Origin: Lingula anatina
Lineage: Eukaryota; Brachiopoda; Lingulata; Lingulida; Lingulidae
Direction: 5' to 3'
Length of the DNA: 64,000 nucleotides
NCBI RefSeq assembly: GCF_001039355.2
Contig: NW_019775069.1
Span: forward strand, 131,381 to 195,380
Shown here: positions 47,125 through 59,189 of the stretch, one piece after another
How the letters are laid out: every line of letters starts with the position of its first letter
Numbering within the stretch: the first letter of the stretch is position 1
The notes under the pieces: generated by a model
What the model saw: the letters and a program-made list of their open reading frames with translations, nothing else
Databases searched by the model: none
What the model was told of the DNA's origin: nothing
Position numbers and translations under genes: made by a program

Positions 47125-48838
47125 ATGTCAGGACTGAAATGGAAGCCTGCGATCTTTATGACAGTGTGCATATTTACAGGCAGTATTTTATTTTATTTCT
47201 TGGCTGTTACAAGGAAACCCTCCATAGACCTCAGAGGTGGAAATCCACGTATTTCTTACGGAGGAGACCCTACCATTAAACCGTAAGTTGTAAAATCTTC
47301 ATACATTTATGAAAGTTCTTGTGTAATAAACCAACAGTTTTCTGAATATATAGGCCTACCTTTATTTTAGGGCAATACAAGCGCCTTACGCGTAGAATAA
47401 TTCAAGTCATTATATTAATAATTATAGAATCGGCCTCGTTTATCGTTTAGTACCCACGTCAATTGCATCAGTCTATCTTAGCAATAATTAAAAAGAAACA
47501 CATTATTTATTCATTGACTTCTCCGTACAGAAAGGATTGCAATTCTAGGTGGCTTCAAAGTCACAATCGTGTATGGGAAAATTTGAAACAAATTCATTAC
47601 CTTTGGCATTGAAAGTGATGGTCAAACAATATTAGGACAAAATTCTGGAACTGATATTGACAACAAAATCACCCAGCGTTCATTTTAATTTCGTCGAACT
47701 AATTAAATGTATAAAATTCCTTTCAAGGTCTAAGCCAGAATGCTTAATCGGGGACTTGAAGAACTCCTTAGTGTATTGGTCTGGTAAAAATGTTGATCCA
47801 GAATTAAGTCTAACCACCAAAAATGGGTCATATCGAAACCACTATCCACAGATGACATGTATGCCCACAAAACACATCGTCTTCGTGAAAATACCAAAAA
47901 CCGGTTCGACCACAGTAGCCAACGTTTTTCTTCGCTATGGTTTTCGTAATGATTTGAAAGTTGCCCTCCCTGCTTCTACAAACGGACTTAAGCTGAAGCA
48001 ATCGGAATATGACATCATGAGGGATAAACTGGACAGAAATCCGCAGTATGATATAATGGCGCACCATAGTAAATACGATCGAAAGGCAGTGGAGAAACTG
48101 ATGCCTTCGGATTCAGTCTATGCTGTTATGCTGAGAGAACCAGTAAGTCGTTTCAAGTCTGCTTTTGGTTACTCAAATGTCAGTAGAAAGTTTGGTCTTC
48201 GGGGAAAAAATCAGTTAAAAACATATCTCAGTACCCCTGCATTCTATAACTCTAAAGTTTCTAATATGTTATTCAACGTCATGATTAATTATTTGGGATA
48301 TTCTGCTGCGACAAAGTCAGTGCAAAACTTCATCAACAATATAGAAAGGGACTTTGATCATGTTTTGATAATGGAATACATAGACGAGGGTTTGGTGATG
48401 CTGAAACGAAGATTTTGCTGGGATATTGGAGATGTCATATACCTCAAAATACACGAAATCAAGGACAAAAACTACATAGACTGGATCAAAGGAAACACCG
48501 ACCCAGAAATACATGAAAAGCTGCACAAATTCAGTGAAAAAGATTTTTTGTTGTATGACTATTTCAGAAGAAAATTTGAAAATGATCTTCACAAGCAGAA
48601 TGCCGATTTCTTCGAAGAAGTTCAGTATTTGAGAAACGTCAACAGAAATATTGTAGCCTTTTGTAGCTCTAAGTCTAACACAACCTTAGATGTTGTGCCA
48701 TGTCGTTGGACCCGTGGATTTACCATTCACAAACCGTACTGCAAATTGATGAAGATGCAAAACGTCCAATTTTCAGTTTTATTGAGGAGTAGTTATTACA
48801 AAGATTTATTTAATAATATTATGCTTCACGCATTTTGA
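47125..48838 (+). CDS. galactose-3-O-sulfotransferase family (Gal3ST-like)
   Basis: Two exons, 47,125-47,282 and 47,728-48,838, joined in phase 2 (CC|G, Pro53): 422 aa, the usual length for galactosylceramide/Gal3ST sulfotransferases (PF06990). Exon 1 encodes a type II signal-anchor (AIFMTVCIFTGSILFYFLAV, about residues 9-28) for the Golgi. The 5'-phosphosulfate loop is KIPKTGSTT (107-115) and the 3'-phosphate site is LREPVSRFKSAF (188-199); both are intact. These enzymes transfer sulfate from PAPS to the 3-OH of galactose on glycolipids or glycans; the actual acceptor here is not predictable. The start follows CACC and is confirmed by the paralogous exon, where it is mutated. AATAAA lies 360 bp after the stop. 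A region further 3' matches the pseudogene's flank. Confidence 0.88.
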
Positions 48839-49196
48839 TTTAGCCGAGACTACTTACAATATACTACAAATAATATTAAAGGAATTAGAGGGAGAAAATG
48901 CACCTTTTGGCTAACATTTTCCTCAACGCTAATACCATTCGTATTATGTTATGTAATTTTTAGATTGTTTAACTAACATCACATCTTAGACTCAAAATTG
49001 AATTGTTTATTATTTTCTTATATAAAATTTTAATTCTAACAAAGTGTTAAATTCTAACCCCTCAACGAGGGCCGTGTTGGAGATAAGTGCACACTAGACA
49101 TGTTCGATCCTATAAAGTTAACATTTTATCTATCAGTTTATCGTGTTATATTAATAGGAATATAAATATAACAACTAAAATGTTTATTTCTGTATG

Positions 49197-49202
49197 AATA
49201 AA
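49197..49202 (+). promoter_or_regulatory. candidate poly(A) signal of Gal3ST gene
   Basis: AATAAA 359 bp after the TGA; no closer canonical signal on the plus strand was noticed. Confidence 0.45.
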
Positions 49203-49459
49203 CGCCTGATTAATGGGCTATCTGACAATGACAGTGTTTTAAAACGTGTTTAAATGCCATTATAATTGGAGCTACTGGACATCAGATTGTCGTGACGATG
49301 GCGGTCAGGCATGTGCTCAGTAAGAGTGCACGGTTACCGACATTCCCGCTGCAGTATGTAGCGTTTTTAGGTACAGGCATTAGGATTCTTTAACACTGTG
49401 GCACATAGAGTATGTATAGCCTTATTATAAAGGCCCGTATAGTATTATTCATATAAGCT

Positions 49460-49950
49460 TCTCTCAGATAAAAAAATGCTCCTCGAAATTATGAGCTTGT
49501 ATTGCTAAATACTGTATGATAAGGGCGGTAGATATATAGAAAAGAACATGTGGACGTCTCAAACAAAATCGACGTATTAGATCTGTTTTTGTCGTATGTT
49601 TACTGATGTTGATGAAACTCGTGGTGGACTTTTTGAAAATTGTCATTTTGCCGACGTAAATAATTGTTGTAGAAATAAATGGTTGTCAGATTTGTGTTCA
49701 GCATCAAATTTCACCTCACAAAACACCTGTTATGGAAAATATGTGAGATTTAAGCTACTCTGTTACAACGATCGCTTAATCATTTCGTTTGCATACATGT
49801 ATACATCACAAAAGAAAGGCACTTTTTGCGCTCACGTTTTAACAGTTAAAACTGTTAAATGATAGCTCCAAATGTGTCGTTTCAGCTATGGATTGAGAAC
49901 TGATGGGTACCAACTGCCGACCCAAGTGAATAAACTAATTGTAATAACAC
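49460..49950. other. intergenic, no gene recognised
   Basis: Two short overlapping open frames (49,464-49,646 minus; 49,596-49,862 plus) without domains; no repeat match inside the window. Confidence 0.4.
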
Positions 49951-49953
49951 ATA

Positions 49954-51608
49954 CAACATTGGTCAAAAAGGTTGTTCCACTCCCATTTCCATGTACTTTT
50001 ATTTACAAATGATCTGCACACAGGTGTAAAGTGTTATAACTAGTGCTTTTTATTCCAGATACCATGTCTAACATGATAACTGGTTAAAAAAATACAAAAT
50101 AGTGGTGAAAATATACACATTTTATACCATTTAGACAAATTTATAAAAGGTACCCCCTCAAATCCAATGTTTCACTGTGATTTTTACAGATGTAAAGAAA
50201 TGTCTATAAAATTGAAAACACGCCATCAAATGTCACCAAATTTACATACAATTAGCATTAAGGTGTACTCGTTAAACATTACGTGCCAAATAGCGTGTGT
50301 GTCTACCGCATACTGCAATTATCTCCTGTAGATGTCGCGACAAGCCTTCAACAAGGGTAATAATTCTGTTTCGTGGGATATTATCCCATTCTTCCTCAAC
50401 AGCTTGGGGAGGTTGGTCCACGTTTTTATGGGGTTGGTTCTCCTCTGCATTGCACACTCAAATTCATGTCACAGGTGATTAGTAAGGTTAATATCAGGGC
50501 TCAAAGAGGGTGGTTCCATCCTTAGAACATTGTGTTTCTACAACAAATCACTTGCCAGGCGAGAAGTGTGAGCAAGTGTGCTGTTATGATGAAGCCTGGA
50601 GTTAACCCCAAAGTCAGTTCTTGAAGATGGAGTGAGAAACCGGCTGAGTATGCTACGTTCAGTGATCCCACAAGGACCAGAACCTGGCCATCCATCAATG
50701 GAAGGAAGTCGGTTTTGCTGCAGAATCAAACTATTTCTTGTATCTCATTGATGGTCAAAGGAGGATCCGTAGACATGTAGAAAAATGCCTCTTGGAAGGG
50801 TGTGCGCATGATAATATGGTGTTAGATCACTCGGCATTTGGGGAACATTCCAAGCCCGTGGTATTAGTACATTGTTCCTTCTGTAACAAAACGTAACTGG
50901 GACATTTTACGGTAACATTCTCAACAGATAGTTCATTCCATTTGCAAGAGGTGACTTCAGGGATGCTACCGGCTTCATTGTGACAACGCACTTGCTCACA
51001 GCTCTCGTCTGGCAAGTGATTTGTTGTAGAAACACAATGCTCTAAGGATGGAACCACCGTCTTTGAGCCCTTATATGAATTCTACTGAGCACCTGTGGCA
51101 TTAATTAGAATGTGCATTGCAGAGGAGAACCAATTACGAAATAATCTGGAGCAATTCCGCCACGCCCTATAAGATGGATGGGGCAATATCCCACGAAACA
51201 GAATTATTACCCTTGTTGAAGGCTTGTCGCGACATCTACAGGAGATAATTGCAGTACGCGGTATACGCACACGCTATTAGGCACGTGACCTTTAACGAGC
51301 ACATCCTAATGCTAATTGTGTAAATTTGGTGACATTTGATGGCGTCTTTTTAATTTTATAGACACTTCTTTACATCTGTGGAGATCACAGTGAAACATTG
51401 GATTTGAGGGGGTACCTGTTATAAATGTGACTAAATGGTATAAAATGTGCATATTCACACCACTATTTTGTATTTTTTTAACCATTAATCATGTTAGACA
51501 TGGTATCTAGCATAAAAAGCACCGTTTATAACAATATACACCTGTAAGGTGATCATTTGTAAAGAAAAGTACATGGAAATGGGGGTGGGACATTTTTGAC
51601 CAATGTTG
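49954..51608. mobile_element. palindromic Tc1/mariner remnant
   Basis: Ends CAACATTGGTCAAAAA are in inverted orientation, each flanked by TA (49,952-49,953; 51,609-51,610). The inverted arms run ~650 bp (49,954-50,622; 50,965-51,608). Both contain the transposase 3' coding region, in opposite orientations, so the element is a near-palindrome of two Tc1 3' halves around a ~340-bp centre. The length of 1,655 bp equals an ordinary Tc1 element, but no N-terminal transposase half is present. Confidence 0.75.
50270..50760 (-). pseudogene. Tc1-like transposase C-terminal half
   Basis: Minus-strand segments resemble the end of Tc1 DDE transposases: LHHNSTLAHTSRLASDLL corresponds to the usual QDNAPxHxA motif with the catalytic Asp replaced, followed downstream by EEEWDNIPRNRI. 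Stops and frameshifts separate them. A second, decayed copy of the same C-terminal region runs on the plus strand at about 51,060-51,290. Confidence 0.7.
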
Positions 51609-51611
51609 TAT

Positions 51612-52020
51612 ACTGCATAGAAAAAGTACTGCACAACGACTCAGTAACATATGTGCATGTACAATATCAAACTACTCCATTTGTTAAACTTTTTCATTTC
51701 ATTTCTGATCAGAAGTTTCGTGCATAATGTACTCGTTGCGTTCTACTTTTTAGTTAATACACGTCTTGAAGTAAAATATAAGAGCCAAACCAATAGCTGC
51801 ATTCAAACTAAACATCAACCCTGCAAATTAAATAGAAGACAAACGTCGGCAAACTAGACAATTTTGGCATGGGTGAGGTCGCTGCTAAACACGAATGATG
51901 TCTTTGGTTTAGGACACACCTGTTTTCCTCGAGTACGGTAGTGAAGTGTCGCGGCAAATTAACAAAACTTTACATTCACAAAACGATGGAAATGAGTTTG
52001 ATTTCTAAATCAGTATATAA
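51612..52020. other. intergenic, no gene recognised
   Basis: AT-rich spacer between two Tc1 remnants; a 68-codon open frame at 51,651 has no support. Confidence 0.4.
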
Positions 52021-52023
52021 CCG

Positions 52024-52450
52024 TTACAGCCATCCATATATATATGGACGTCGCTGTATATGACCTGCTGTTAACAGTGGTTTCCCTACTGGTCTTCGTG
52101 CAAAATAACCAGCTTGCAGTAATCTCTTGTTCACGAGGGACCTTGAAATGGGCGTTTCAATTACATTCTGCCACTCTTTTCTGAAGACACTGGTTGTCTT
52201 TGTACGACCAGCGCGGCGCACTCTAAGGAGAAGGCGATCCTGTCTTCTTGGTAAGATACGCGGACACCCCGGTCGAGGTATTGGAGTAGATGCCCGTGTT
52301 GTAGCATTTCTTTGGAGGACTTAACTAACGGTTCCTGATAAATGTTGCATTGCCTGGCAATGGCTGTCCGTTTTTGGCCATTTTCTCAGAGAGCAAGAAT
52401 CCTATAGTAAGCTGTGTTGCTTAGCTGTCGAACCATATCTTCTCTAAGGT
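52024..52450 (-). pseudogene. Tc1-like transposase N-terminal fragment
   Basis: On the minus strand the frame 52,221-52,024 encodes RRAGRTKTTSVFRKEW, ISRSLVNKRLLQAGYFARRP and VGKPLLTAGH. These form the second helix-turn-helix and following linker of Tc1 transposases. Upstream sequence to ~52,450 continues the HTH region with frameshifts. It is not homologous to the palindromic element's coding parts and represents either a separate insertion or the displaced 5' half. Confidence 0.7.
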
Positions 52451-52619
52451 ACCTCTCAATTTTCAGAGCGATCTCTTTGTTGCTTCTCTAAATACACTCC
52501 AAAGATTGGCCAAACCCATGCGTTTTTATACAAGGGAAGAAATTGCCGAAAAGACCACCCCTCACATTTCTGACCACAGAACATACAACTGCATGCATCA
52601 ATTGTTTCGACAGTTGTGT

Positions 52620-53290
52620 GGTAATTAGGTAACACACCTGGCTACACATGGTGTGACACCTCAGATTTAAAGTAGTTAGAGTGAAAATAAATATTTTGTA
52701 GAAAATTTACTCGCCAAAAAATAATATTCCTATATTAAGTATTAACCCTGTATATATAAACAATGTCTCGTTTCGCTTGATATTACAATATGAATTTAAA
52801 ACATTGCAAAGTTTACACATATGCATTTTTCGATATTTTATTTGTAATGCTAGTATATTCATTAAAACAGGCCCTACTCAAATTTATAGTTTTCTTTTAA
52901 GATTGGGATTTCGGGGTTGTGTTAGAGAAGACAACGGTTTTACAATGCCCATGAAAACACGCCACATCGTTTATTTCATAGTTAAAGGCTTAACCTACAT
53001 ATAATGATAGCACGTGACACCGGTGTCAACTCAAATTAATTTCACTTGAAGAAAGCCTTGTGATAATTTCCAAACGTCCAGGAGTCCGTTTTAACGTAAG
53101 ATCCAGTATTACAACTATTTTCACTATCTTAAAATGCTTGACTGTTCCATTTGTTAAGACACAATGATATAAATGTCATGAATGACTTCCTCGCCCGCAG
53201 AAATCTGCGACTGTTAAAAAAATAACAAAAAATCTGAAAGTGACTGCTGTCCAAGTCAGTACCCACGCGAAATGCCGTAAGAGCCGTAAG
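52620..53290. other. spacer with duplicated segment
   Basis: 53,055-53,260 (CCTTGTGATAATTTCCAAAC...) is duplicated at 59,520-59,596 plus 60,598-60,745. Otherwise nothing recognised. Confidence 0.5.
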
Positions 53291-53302
53291 AGTGACGTGA
53301 CA

Positions 53303-53415
53303 GAGAGTCCCACCATTTTAGGGTCCGCTGGACCCTAATTTTTAAAACTCACAGTCCGCCGGGGTCTCAGGGTCTCAGGACAAAGTTTCAAAACTGGGGG
53401 TCTCAGGTCTGAGGT
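53303..53415. repeat. fragment of GGGTCC-motif repeat
   Basis: AGAGTCCCACCATTTTAGGG followed by TCCGCTGGACCC matches the left end of the element at 27,249. Only ~110 bp of it is recognisable. Confidence 0.5.
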
Positions 53416-54177
53416 CAAGTTTTAAATCTCATGTTATTTTTTAAAGAACGGTTAAAAGGTTCAAATTTACATTTGAAGACAACATTTAAACTCACTCATT
53501 TTCTCTGTATAGCTTCAGTTGTGCAGCACCAACAGCTGTTTTTTAATTTTTGTCTGTTTAAATTTTCCAAGATATATATTCCATTTGGCCTTTTCTTTAC
53601 TATGAGGTAAGGGCCCAGGTATCTTGTAGCTGTTTTACCCCCTTTCGGTCCTCCCTCCTTAGACTTTTCTTCAACACCTTACAACCAATCTGAAATTCCT
53701 TCATGAAAAAATGAAAAAGAATGTTTTTATTTGCATTTCATAATGGTAATTATATGTAAATATTAATTTTTTACACGTATTACCAGTTGCTAATCATAGA
53801 AAATTAGTAGGCTTACGCTTGTATTAGAAAAATTATCTATTATTATATTTTGCTTAATAATGCTTTTCAACTTTTATATAACATTTCATTATAAAGTAGT
53901 ATTTTATCAATATTAATTAAATATAGCATTTTACATTAGATGGATATACAAATAATACTTCATTTGCACGGATTTTGTCATAATTCCTCTTCTGCTTTGT
54001 TTGTGCAGCAGAAATGTTATCAATCACATTCTTTCTCATTACATAGTGCAGGTCGTGTACCATTTGTATTCTTTGGACAATATCTACATGTTCTTCAGTA
54101 AGTCCTTCCTGGGCGTTTTTTTACTCTATCTGTCGGTAGTACAGCTTCACTAAAAAAATGCTACGTACATGACACAC

Positions 54178-54225
54178 ACACAGAGAGAGAGAGAGAGAGA
54201 GTGAGAGAATGAGAGAGTGAGGACA
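54178..54225. repeat. (AG)n microsatellite
   Basis: CACACAG followed by ~20 bp of pure AG and an imperfect GAGAGTGAGAG tail, inside an intron of the integrase-like gene. Confidence 0.85.
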
Positions 54226-54669
54226 ATAGTTTACTTGTTGTTAGTTTAAAATGGGGTCTACTTAATCATTTACTTACGTGCCAGATATTAAATAGAAAGG
54301 GCTGTGCTTTGTGCTTTCAAGTTGGGAAGTGTTGTATGAAACTACGCAGCCTGCTAGCACCTAATACCCCCTTCGTAGGCCCTTAATAGATTTAGCAATC
54401 ATATTCTTTACCGTTTGATTAAACCATTCTGTAATATAAAATGAAACAGTCTAATCAGTGAAACATTTTACATACTGCTCTTCGTAAATATCGTTATTCA
54501 ATGTTTACTTGTAAAAAGAAATTAAGTCTTAAAGGACAAAGATCATTCATCCTTTTTTGTCTACCTGACAGCGATTTTCGAAATCAGCATAAGGAGATAT
54601 GTACTAATCTATAACGGCAGCATATTTTGTATATCCGCCATAAACAATATGAAGTATGAACATGTATGC

Positions 54670-54822
54670 ACCAGTAAGTCCATTAGACTGGGGGTGATAT
54701 GGGCTTGTCACCCTCCTCTCACCAGTAAGTCCATTAGACTGGGGGTGATATGGGCTTGTCACCCTCCTCTCACCAGTAAGTCCATTAGACTGGGGGTGAT
54801 ATGGGCTTGTCACCCTCCTCTC
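54670..54822. repeat. 51-bp perfect triplication in integrase core
   Basis: Three consecutive copies (54,670-54,720, 54,721-54,771, 54,772-54,822) of a 51-bp unit starting ACCAGTAAGTCCATTAGAC, apparently identical. The unit encodes the 17 residues ERRVTSPYHPQSNGLTG on the minus strand. Confidence 0.95.
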
Positions 54823-55719
54823 ACTATTCGTTTTACTGCAGATTTCTTCCATGACCTTATTGCAGAATTCTCTCCCTTGATCAGATATTATTACAGAGGG
54901 AAATCCAAATCTAAAAAAAAAAAAAAACGATATGGCATTAATTTAAGTTTTCATGGACGATTTTTATAAGTAATGTGTGTAATGTACAAGTTCTTAACAA
55001 AACACTTATTATATAAAATAAAATGTAGGATAATATGACATTCGGGTATTATAATTCATCTGCTAATTCCAAACAAAAATAATATGCATTAGAAACCTAA
55101 TAAAAATAATAAGTACATCTTGCACTGAATGACAAAACATCATCTTTAGCTCTAGCAGATAGGTAGCCACCTCAGTGGCACACTTTGTTTTCAGTGGCTT
55201 TGCATACGCATGTTTTGTCAAGTAACACAGTACATATGTATTTATTTCCATTATAAGACTCTTGCATTGAGACCAGGTCTATTCCAATCTGTAACATTAA
55301 TTTTTATGTATTATTCATTTAAAATAATTTTTTCAATTTGTGGTATTGCACAAGTATACACGCTCTATTAATATGATCAAAAGTGGATAATGTCCATTAT
55401 TTTTAGAAAGATGACATAAATCCATAGTGCGGAAAGTAAATGTATCATTTTTAGCTATGTAAGATGTTTTAACGTCTTGGACAAAAACATTAAATTGATT
55501 TAGCCTCCTTACTTGGTACCAAGGTTTGTTACAATTAATTTCGACAGGATGTAGTGGGGCAGCAGTTGATTTCATTTTTTTATTATTAAGATGACACTGA
55601 TGGCAGCTGCTTATGAAACCCTTTTACGTCTTTCGAGATGGATAGCCAGAAGTATCTCTGTTCAATTTTCAAAAGAGTTTTAGTAACTCCTAAATGTCCA
55701 CCTAAAAATTTTAGAAACC

Positions 55720-57268
55720 ATATAAAATAAAATAGCACAATTTATAATGTACATTGTAAATATCAGTATATGCATATTACTAACACTCCATTCACAGTAA
55801 TATAAATCCAAAGGTTGTACACTGTAAACACATTTCTAAGCGCTTGTTTTGTCTCATTTTTTCGACGCGTTTAGCCCTAAGCACGTTAAGCTCCTTAACA
55901 TGTTACACGCTTTGACGCCTATAAATGTAGGGTGTACTTGCTTAACTTTTAGGTGGTAAGGGTCTCAACTGTTTTAGTCACACACACGCGCGCGCACATA
56001 CACACACACACACACACACAAAGCTATCTCTATCTATAACAGGGTACCGTGAACTGTCAACATCGTTGACTTTACACCATCAACTTTACAGCGGGATTTA
56101 TCCATACTTGTGTTAGCCGACCTTGCGAGGAAGTTTATTGGAATATATTTCTGAAAATCAAGTTAGGAAAATTCAATAGTTTACTAAAGACACGAAACAG
56201 CTATAAATTTTACTTTAAAACAGTTTTTTTACATATTTTGATAAAATGCGTTACGGTATTGGTGTCTATTTATTTTTTCCGGAAGTAATGAACAATAGAA
56301 CATCAGGATGATGGTGGGGTATTCACTATAATGATTTATTTAAGCTTTCATCGCATGCCGGTTATTTTGGTAACGATAGTCCGAATATATAACAAATCGC
56401 AATGCTCTAGTCGCCTACTAACCCCAAGCCCAATTTGGAATTAACCGCTAACTGTAGTTCATACGGCACTAAGATCTAATAAACGGATATAGACCTATTA
56501 GATCTTAGTACAGCATAAGACGTGTTTTAATTATTTATAAAAAAAGGTCTTCAAAACATTAAATAATGTTTTGCCAGAATGTTATAAAACGCTTATAAAA
56601 CTGCAGGGGCATCATTTTGCATAAAGTTAAAAACACCCATAACGTTACCATAACGTTATTCTATACCAACACCATCATGTAACCAGCTGATAACGTCGTG
56701 AATTTGTTATTTGGATTATTACTTAATAGTCCTATTTTAAATAATCACACGTTACTGCAAGGTAGGACACAACGCGTTCGAGCAGGCTGCTCCACGCCTC
56801 CAACAGCTCCATACGTTTACACGAGGAAATGCTAAGCCAAATTGTTGAGTCTTGTAATAAACTTGTTATGGGATCGTATAGATGGGATTGTGAAGTTTTT
56901 TTTTCTGTGACAAGCTTGAAAAGCTAAACGTGTTGTTCAGCAGCTCCACGCGTTTAGGAGTTCCACATCTTCCACATCTATAGCAGCTCCATATGTTTAG
57001 AAGCCTCACGCGCTTAGCAGGGAAAGTGCTTAGCCAGTGTGCTTAGCTTGCGATAGGCTTATTATAGAATCATGTGCTGGTGAAGCTAAACACATAGCTA
57101 AACATGTAACACTGCCAACGTATTTTCTGGGAGCTTTTTTACGTTATACATTTAAACTGAATGTTTAAAGCACCTCACCTCTGCTCCAATTGACTTTTCC
57201 AAATAAAACGTTTTTGTGAAAGAAAAATATTAAAATAATAAAAAAGCTAAAATCCTTATTATGAATAG

Positions 57269-57303
<35 letters not shown>

Positions 57304-57350
57304 CTTAATACAAAGAAGGAAAAGTAATTATGCATTAGACCTTATTTAGT
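55720..57350. other. intergenic; CA repeats and an internal tandem duplication
   Basis: (AC)n at 55,981-56,021 and 57,271-57,300. About 56,790-56,930 is repeated, diverged, at 56,945-57,090 (AGCTCCATAYGTTTA ... AATAARCTT/GCTTATTATRG ... AGCTAAAC). No gene recognised. Confidence 0.5.
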
Positions 57351-58640
57351 TAGAAAATTCCGAGGTTTGGCGCAGCGACTTCATGGCCTCGTGGTACTGC
57401 GACCGACACCTGTCAAGGATATGGTAAGGACACTACTAAATGATTCTGTGTGTTCGATATCGAGAATAATATGGATTTTAGCTTTTTTATTTATTTTATT
57501 ATTGATTTTTTTAATACACCCGGACAGCAGACTCTGGGTCCCGTCATACCGGTGTCACGTGTACGGTCCGTTCTGCGTGAACCATCCGTCCTGACCGATT
57601 ATACATGCAGCAGATGCGTGTATGAAACGTTCCGTGGATGATCCGTTGTTATTCACCTATGCAATGATGTGTCTTGTTCGTTTCCCGCCTCATAATATAT
57701 TTATTATAGTGGGTATGTTTCTAGGTAAAATCCATGTGTTAATACAGAATTTTAATTGATGATTTTGATAGAGAATCAGCGTCAAATTACAGTTCAACGC
57801 TTGGATGAACGGGCCGTCGTTATTCAGGTGTTGGCCTACTACATGTATTATTGTATTGATTTTACTTGGCCAGTGTGTTTATATGGCCACCTGAGAGAAA
57901 TCGCAGTAGAGGTGAACAACTATAAGATATGAATATTTCTAAACATTATTGTTTGAATATGCAGTATGTTCTCAACAGTGTAGGTTTATTAAAGTCGATA
58001 GAGATGGACCGTACACGCCGGAAGTCTCTCAGATTTGCCTGTGCTTTGTGCGCATGGGCAGAACGGATGGTTCACGCTCCGAACGATTCATGCCACACCG
58101 GCTAACGTGAATGCAAAGATGGCGGTCGCGTTGTTGCCATGATCAAAATACATAAAAATGAGAGTTAACAAGAAAACGGGGGGTGTGGGTGAGTTGTCGA
58201 TTGGTATGCAATCGACTTTGGTGGGGAGGAGGGGGGACATAACATTTTTTCAACTATCCGAGAGACTGGTGGGGGCGGACGACTATCGTACAGACGGCTT
58301 CAAAGACGTCCAATCGCCTCATAAACGTTTCTTTTAAAACGACGAGAGTAATGTGAGGGAAATTAAGGTACCAATATATGGTGACCTTAAAATGCATCTA
58401 TATTATCTACAGTTGCTTGTATGATACAGATATGAAGCAGAGATGAAGAGATGAGAAAGATTCTTTATTATTCTCTGCGCGAGGTATGACGTTTTGTTTG
58501 ATACACTGAGTTGACTACCTTGGACTGCTGAATATTTAGGGTTTTCAGAGCGAATAGGATTAAGACGTTTTACTTGTTTGATACATTGTGTTCAATTTAC
58601 ATTTCCAGCTGTGTATTCGTGTATTTTGCTTGGCAACAAT
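57350..58640. other. intergenic; possible SINE head and inverted motifs
   Basis: 57,365-57,400 (GGCGCAGCGACTTCATGGCC) has weak tRNA A-box character. GCGTGAACCATCCGT at 57,577-57,591 recurs inverted near 58,060-58,075, and GTGTACGGTCC at 57,559 recurs inverted at 58,005-58,016. No gene is supported; the 57,367-57,641 frames lack any domain. Confidence 0.35.
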
Positions 58641-59170
58641 ATCTTCCATGAAATGCATGTCTGTTTAAAATGTCATTGAAAAGAGCATTACAAAAGGATA
58701 TATATGCTTCCCCGTGCCAAGTTACATGTACAACCATATTATTTAAGGGCCATGGATGTCGAAAACTACAAAAAGGATATATGCTTAAAGGGATAACGAC
58801 TCTTTGTATGAGATCTATATTTCACAACGAATACATTGTAAATAACTCATAGAAATATAATAACACTCTATTTTACTACAAAAACGGCAAATGGTAATTA
58901 TTCTGAAATCCATGCTTTTCATCGGATCACGTATAATGGCTGTCAAATGCTTTTTAATAACCTTCACTGTTCTAAAATGCAACTAAAACCTTCCATAATA
59001 AATAGATAAATAAATCTACTGATATATATACAGGGCCCTCTTACTTACTCTGCGGGTCCCTGCGGGTTGTTCATACGGCCTGGCGTAACCATGGAAATAA
59101 CATTGTCATCCATGCACTGTTTGGTTTCTGTTAACAATAGTACCATGTCCTGCCCCGTTGGTTAATTATA
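58640..59170. repeat. duplicated block, copy 1 (with 60,868-61,930)
   Basis: TGAAATGCATGTCTGTTTA through GCCCCGTTGGTTAATTAT aligns with 60,868-61,915 apart from insertions in the second copy (about 50 bp after 60,980; ~480 bp at 61,205-61,690). The open frame 58,670-58,852 falls in this repeat and is unsupported. Confidence 0.75.
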
Positions 59171-59189
59171 TATATAATACACTAGGCAC

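Larger units (their letters stand above)
53496..55701 (-). pseudogene. intron-containing retroviral-type integrase gene (GINGER/GIN1-like)
   Basis: Six candidate minus-strand exons: 55,701-55,513 (zinc finger HLGVTKT...RYFW, then CHQCH), 55,288-~55,080 (GIDLVS; first catalytic Asp), 54,910-54,672 (ISDQGREF; second Asp; YHPQSNGLT), 54,428-~54,365 (completes Glu as G|AA, then WFNQTVKNM), 54,108-53,959 and 53,698-53,496 (FQIGCKVL, and the GPY/F-type LGPYLIVKKRPNGIY in a shifted frame). GT-AG signals restore domain continuity at the PWYQ/IGIDL and NGLT/E junctions. This architecture fits integrases of Ty3-like elements, GINGER transposons and their domesticated relatives GIN1 and KRBA2. Damage seen: frameshifts near 55,620 (finger) and 53,625 (G-run), and a 51-bp triplication. 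No N-terminus, LTR or pol neighbours were found. Confidence 0.65.

Noticed and set aside
47657-47727. Upstream ATG for the second Gal3ST exon
   Set aside because: Intronic; a signal-anchor exon at 47,125-47,282 with matching phase and a paralogous copy supplies the N-terminus.
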